A stretch of DNA of 7,611 nt from Anaerolineales bacterium UBA4823 (GTDB lineage Bacteria > Chloroflexota > Anaerolineae > Anaerolineales > UBA4823): NCBI GenBank assembly GCA_002402275.1, contig DHFN01000236.1:917-8527 (forward strand), given 5' to 3'. Numbering within the stretch: position 1 is the stretch's first letter; each line of letters begins with the position of its first letter. A program made the position numbers and the translations under genes. The notes under the pieces are model-generated. The model did no database searches and was not told the DNA's origin. It worked only from the letters and a program-made list of their open reading frames with translations. Below, one piece after another: positions 5,359 through 7,611 of the stretch.

Positions 5359-6556
5359 ACGTGGACTCTTTATTAATTTTTTCCATTCTAGACTTTAATC
5401 CAGGGGGTAACATGGAGCCAAACGGGTTATTTTGGCGATATTCACATACCGAGCACAGATTGACACCTGGTCGGTCAGCAATAATAGCATTGCATTTTGC
5501 GCAGCGAGTCAACCCACCCTCTCGTAAGAGAATTGGCTCTTGGGATGCAAAAACCTGATTAAACAACGGGGTATGCTCAATACAAATTGCCTGTGGGGCA
5601 CAAACATGTGCACAGGCTTCACAGCCCACACAGGACAATGGTGAGAATTCCAACTTGTATTTAGTCTTATCGACATCCATCTCAAATTTTAATGCCTGAG
5701 TTGGGCATACCCGCCCACATGCGTTACAAGCGGTACACTCTTCATTTATAGTTAAGGTTGCATAACCTGTATCCACTAAAGGGAATTCCGAACTGGACGT
5801 TACCGGCGGTAAATGCTTCACCGCTCCAGCAATGCGTAAGTAATTCCGCCCCGGGATTTTTTCACCGGTGGGTTGGTCAGCTGTCATTGCCCGAGCAATT
5901 GCCACCTGCCCTTGTTTGGCTGCCATTCGAAACAGATCGCGACGGGAAAGGGGAGGATTATCAGCATCCCAAAGGGGACGTTCTGTTCCTTCTGATAATT
6001 CTGAAACACAAGAAACCATTTGGTCTTTTCCCCAGCCGCCTAGGAGCACTTGAGCTTGGTGGGTTTGTTGCTGAATCTGTGCTTTGAGGTTCACCCAGGG
6101 GCATTTAGCACATCCATCCACACGGACGTAGGAATGGTGAATCCCTATGGCTGCCAATGCCAGGTAAGCACTAGAACCCAATCCAGCTAAACAGCCGCGT
6201 ATGCGGACTCCAACTATCTCCTCTGAAATCCCTATCTGGATTGAAGGATGGAAGCTGCATAGCAATTCAACCTGCCCATTCTCTAAACGGCTGGTACAGT
6301 TCAACAAAGCCGGAACCGCATCGTCAGCTATATATGCACCAGTTGGGCAAGTGATCAGGCAAGCCAGGCAACTTTGACACTTCTCAGCTACTAAGGTTGG
6401 AGGTTTACCAGGTTGGATTGCTTCGACCGGACACAGATCATAACAAGCCTGGCAAGTTGAAAACCGATCTTGGGTGTGCAAACAACGTTGGGAATCCAAT
6501 GTAACCGAGGAACGATCCATGGAAGCAAAACGTTCGGCAGCCGAGAGCAAATTCAT
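5348..6556 (-). CDS. Multi-cluster 4Fe-4S ferredoxin-like protein with zinc-ribbon tail
   Basis: This 402-residue protein looks like an electron-transfer or scaffold protein. Two ferredoxin-type pairs bracket a central domain. The N-terminal pair uses C25/C35/C38/C42 (wide C-x9-C start) and C60/C63/C66/C70. The second pair uses C274/C277/C280/C284 and C309/C312/C315/C319. The central region carries C100, C122, C149 and C152 in a layout reminiscent of the MvhD/FlpD-type cluster domain of heterodisulfide reductase partners. C352/C355/C368/C371 (C-x2-C-x12-C-x2-C) looks like a small zinc ribbon or rubredoxin-like site. S-R-R-D-L-F-R at 204-210 resembles a twin-arginine motif but is internal and lacks a following hydrophobic stretch. 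There is no signal peptide or membrane segment, so it should be cytoplasmic. It begins within the torD-like stop (ATGA overlap), preceded by a near-perfect ribosome site. It may supply electrons to the radical SAM enzyme or help client maturation. Confidence 0.9.
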   Translation of the reverse strand: MNLLSAAERFASMDRSSVTLDSQRCLHTQDRFSTCQACYDLCPVEAIQPGKPPTLVAEKCQSCLACLITCPTGAYIADDAVPALLNCTSRLENGQVELLCSFHPSIQIGISEEIVGVRIRGCLAGLGSSAYLALAAIGIHHSYVRVDGCAKCPWVNLKAQIQQQTHQAQVLLGGWGKDQMVSCVSELSEGTERPLWDADNPPLSRRDLFRMAAKQGQVAIARAMTADQPTGEKIPGRNYLRIAGAVKHLPPVTSSSEFPLVDTGYATLTINEECTACNACGRVCPTQALKFEMDVDKTKYKLEFSPLSCVGCEACAHVCAPQAICIEHTPLFNQVFASQEPILLREGGLTRCAKCNAIIADRPGVNLCSVCEYRQNNPFGSMLPPGLKSRMEKINKESTYDH

Positions 6557-7260
6557 CTAATCACCTCCTTGGAAGTTGGGATATCAAATTGGGCAGCTAG
6601 AGAAAGTAATGCTCCACGCGTTAGATAAGCCAATCCTTTATAAAAATCAGTTCGGCAGTTTTCGAGAACCAGCCCACACCAATAGGGTCCCCATTTGAGC
6701 AAATGTTCAGAAAGAAATTGGTGCTGGGCTTCAATGAGCTCCAAATATTTTTGATCGTCGCCTTCTTCCAGCGCCTTTAAAGCCAAACTCGATAGGTAGG
6801 AAACAAAGGACATTTCCAAACCGATGTGATCGTCGGGCTCTTTATAGATACTTTCGGACTCCAATCCAAAACGGCGATACCAGTTGCGCACTTGCAGAGT
6901 TTGCTCTTGAAAGACTAGGCGTTCTTCACTAAAATACACCGATTCCCAAGGCGGAGCAAGAACTTTACCCATCCCGATAAATAGACGGGTATAGTCAGAT
7001 TTTAAATCCTGAAGGGAATCCTCGCTGATCTCCTTTTGATTTTTCTTACTCCAACTTTGCAATAAGGATAATCCCGTAGTGATATCCCCTGATTGATTCC
7101 CCCATGGTGTTTCCATGAACATTTCTTCATCATTCAAAGACTGCAACCATTCACGCTCGGGATAAGATTGTATGGCTTTGCTCAAAAAACCGAGCAAAAG
7201 CACTTCACCCATCAGTCGTTCTTCCCAACTGTCTTGGCTCTCTGAGGTATTACTTTCCAT
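6553..7260 (-). CDS. TorD/DmsD/NarJ-family molybdoenzyme chaperone
   Basis: This 235-residue cytoplasmic protein is a redox-enzyme maturation chaperone. Members of this family bind the twin-arginine leader and/or the apo form of molybdopterin oxidoreductases until the cofactor is inserted. Family hallmarks are visible: D-Y-x-R-L-F (89-94), P-x-E-S-V-Y (104-109), E-P-D-D-H-I-G-L-E (141-149), and the helical H-x2-F-L-x2-H-L-x3-W segment (180-190). Length is close to the usual 200-230. It should be all-helical and has no signal peptide. The ATG at 7260 has GGAGAG about 6 nt upstream on the minus strand. The gene is first in a five-gene leftward operon, and its TGA overlaps the next ATG by 4 nt. 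No Mo/W oxidoreductase catalytic subunit lies in this window, so the client is encoded elsewhere, possibly just beyond the right edge or at another locus. Confidence 0.94.
   Translation of the reverse strand: MESNTSESQDSWEERLMGEVLLLGFLSKAIQSYPEREWLQSLNDEEMFMETPWGNQSGDITTGLSLLQSWSKKNQKEISEDSLQDLKSDYTRLFIGMGKVLAPPWESVYFSEERLVFQEQTLQVRNWYRRFGLESESIYKEPDDHIGLEMSFVSYLSSLALKALEEGDDQKYLELIEAQHQFLSEHLLKWGPYWCGLVLENCRTDFYKGLAYLTRGALLSLAAQFDIPTSKEVIR
6558..6570 (-). promoter_or_regulatory. Very strong ribosome binding site of the ferredoxin-like gene
   Basis: On the minus strand AAGGAGGTGATTA immediately precedes the ATG at 6556. AAGGAGGTGAT is near-complete complementarity to the 3' end of 16S rRNA. 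It lies inside the last codons of the TorD-type gene and fixes the start. It suggests the ferredoxin-like protein is made at higher level than its neighbours. Confidence 0.85.
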
Positions 7261-7290
7261 TTTTACTCTCCATTAGTGATTTAGAAAACT

Positions 7291-7320
7291 ATTATACATG
7301 ATAAATAGCTGATGGGACAA
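7291..7320 (-). promoter_or_regulatory. Likely sigma70-type promoter of the leftward operon
   Basis: On the minus strand a perfect -10 box TATAAT (7296-7291) is preceded, after an 18-bp spacer, by TTGTCC (7320-7315), matching TTGACA at four of six positions. Transcription would start near 7284, about 24 bases before the chaperone ATG. This is the best promoter in the window. Confidence 0.55.
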
Positions 7321-7371
7321 TAACCGATCTTAAATAATTAATAATTTGCATATCACACCCAATCTTTATAG

Positions 7372-7383
7372 TCACTTAAGTGA
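7372..7383. promoter_or_regulatory. 12-bp perfect palindrome upstream of the operon promoter
   Basis: TCACTTAAGTGA is a perfect palindrome centred about 80 bp upstream of the -10 box of the leftward operon. It is the right size for a dimeric regulator site. Its arms do not match the TTG-N8-CAA pattern at 792-807, so a different protein would be expected. Chance cannot be excluded. Confidence 0.3.
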
Positions 7384-7452
7384 AGACTTCTTTCCCATGA
7401 AGGAGTTATCCAAAATGTCACGTTGCAAACCTGACCTACATGCTCCAAAACC

Positions 7453-7537
7453 GCAAGCAAGCTTGCTGACTCCAAACAATTTCTCTGGAGTGCTAAAGCT
7501 TGCTTCAGCCAATCGCAAGCATGCTGGCTGACTCCAG
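7453..7537. repeat. Nested inverted and direct repeats
   Basis: AGCAAGCTT (7456-7464) pairs with AAGCTTGCT (7496-7504), and ACTCCA (7469-7474) inside it pairs with TGGAGT (7486-7491), giving a long interrupted hairpin. TCAGCCA (7505-7511) pairs with TGGCTGA (7525-7531), and CTGGAGT (7485-7491) can instead pair with ACTCCAG (7531-7537). A GCAAGC(T/A)TGC...TGACTCCA unit occurs twice as a direct repeat, beginning near 7457 and 7515. The stretch looks like an intergenic repeat element rather than coding sequence. Confidence 0.65.
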
Positions 7538-7539
7538 AA

Positions 7540-7609
7540 GGGATTGTCATGTCGATCGTAGCGAGACATCTTGAGAAAAGACCCTATGCTTTGCCTGAGA
7601 TGACAACCC
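7540..7609. repeat. REP/MITE-like palindromic element at the window edge
   Basis: GGGATTGTCAT (7540-7550) and ATGACAACCC (7600-7609) are inverted repeats matching at 10 bases with one bulged A. Next to the left arm, ATGTC (7549-7553) and GACAT (7565-7569) form a small inner hairpin with an 11-nt loop. The layout, terminal inverted arms about 70 bp apart with an inner stem and no gene, is that of a short non-coding repeated element. It may continue past the right edge. Confidence 0.55.
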
Positions 7610-7611
7610 TC

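Larger units (their letters stand above)
7261..7611. other. Gene-free right edge
   Basis: This 351-bp stretch holds no convincing gene. The part nearest the chaperone (7261-7400) is A/T-rich and carries the promoter and palindrome. The outer part (about 7450-7611) is filled by the two repeat clusters. A 38-codon open frame (7415-7531) with a fair ribosome site is present but is composed mainly of the repeat. Confidence 0.6.

Noticed and set aside
7415..7531. 38-codon open frame with an AGGAG ribosome site (7401-7405)
   Set aside because: Its sequence is largely the inverted and direct repeats of 7453-7537, it shows no domain or hydrophobic pattern, and it runs away from the operon. Spacing of 9 nt to the ATG is fair, so a tiny peptide is not excluded.
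7261..7611. CRISPR array or tRNA in the right-edge repeats
   Set aside because: The repeats are palindromic, unequal and irregularly spaced with no regular spacers, and no cloverleaf or T-loop sequence is seen.

Overview
The window looks like a piece of an anaerobic, molybdoenzyme-using bacterium. A member of the Chloroflexota (Anaerolineae-like) is my best guess. The hints are the Pro/Thr-rich linker after a lipobox, a TTG start overlapping the upstream stop, polytopic proteins of no familiar family, and hairpin-type intergenic repeats. None of this is decisive, and no rRNA or marker gene is present to settle it.

The left part (1-2934) reads rightward. A Crp/Fnr-family regulator (46-723) comes first. 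After a 144-bp gap with a candidate operator (792-807) comes a tight three-gene unit: an eight-TM membrane protein (868-1716), a small Cys-rich lipoprotein starting at TTG (1713-2123), and a second polytopic membrane protein (2149-2934). By eye the two membrane proteins look like diverged paralogues flanking the lipoprotein. Their function is unknown.

The right part (3017-7260) is a five-gene leftward operon with overlaps or a 1-nt gap at every junction. Its order is TorD/DmsD-type chaperone (7260-6553), multi-cluster ferredoxin-like protein (6556-5348), radical SAM enzyme (5358-4036), TatC (4043-3237), and a TatA/TatB-family subunit that looks TatB-like (3235-3017). It combines cofactor-insertion proofreading, redox chemistry, radical SAM modification and folded-protein export. 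The client, presumably a Tat-exported Mo/W oxidoreductase, is not in the window. This is the most interesting system here: possibly a dedicated maturation-and-export module in which a radical SAM enzyme acts on the client before secretion.

The two transcription units converge on an 82-bp gap (2935-3016). The right edge (7261-7611) holds no convincing gene. It carries a likely sigma70-type promoter for the leftward operon, a 12-bp perfect palindrome, and two stretches of nested inverted and direct repeats that look like mobile or REP/MITE-like intergenic elements.
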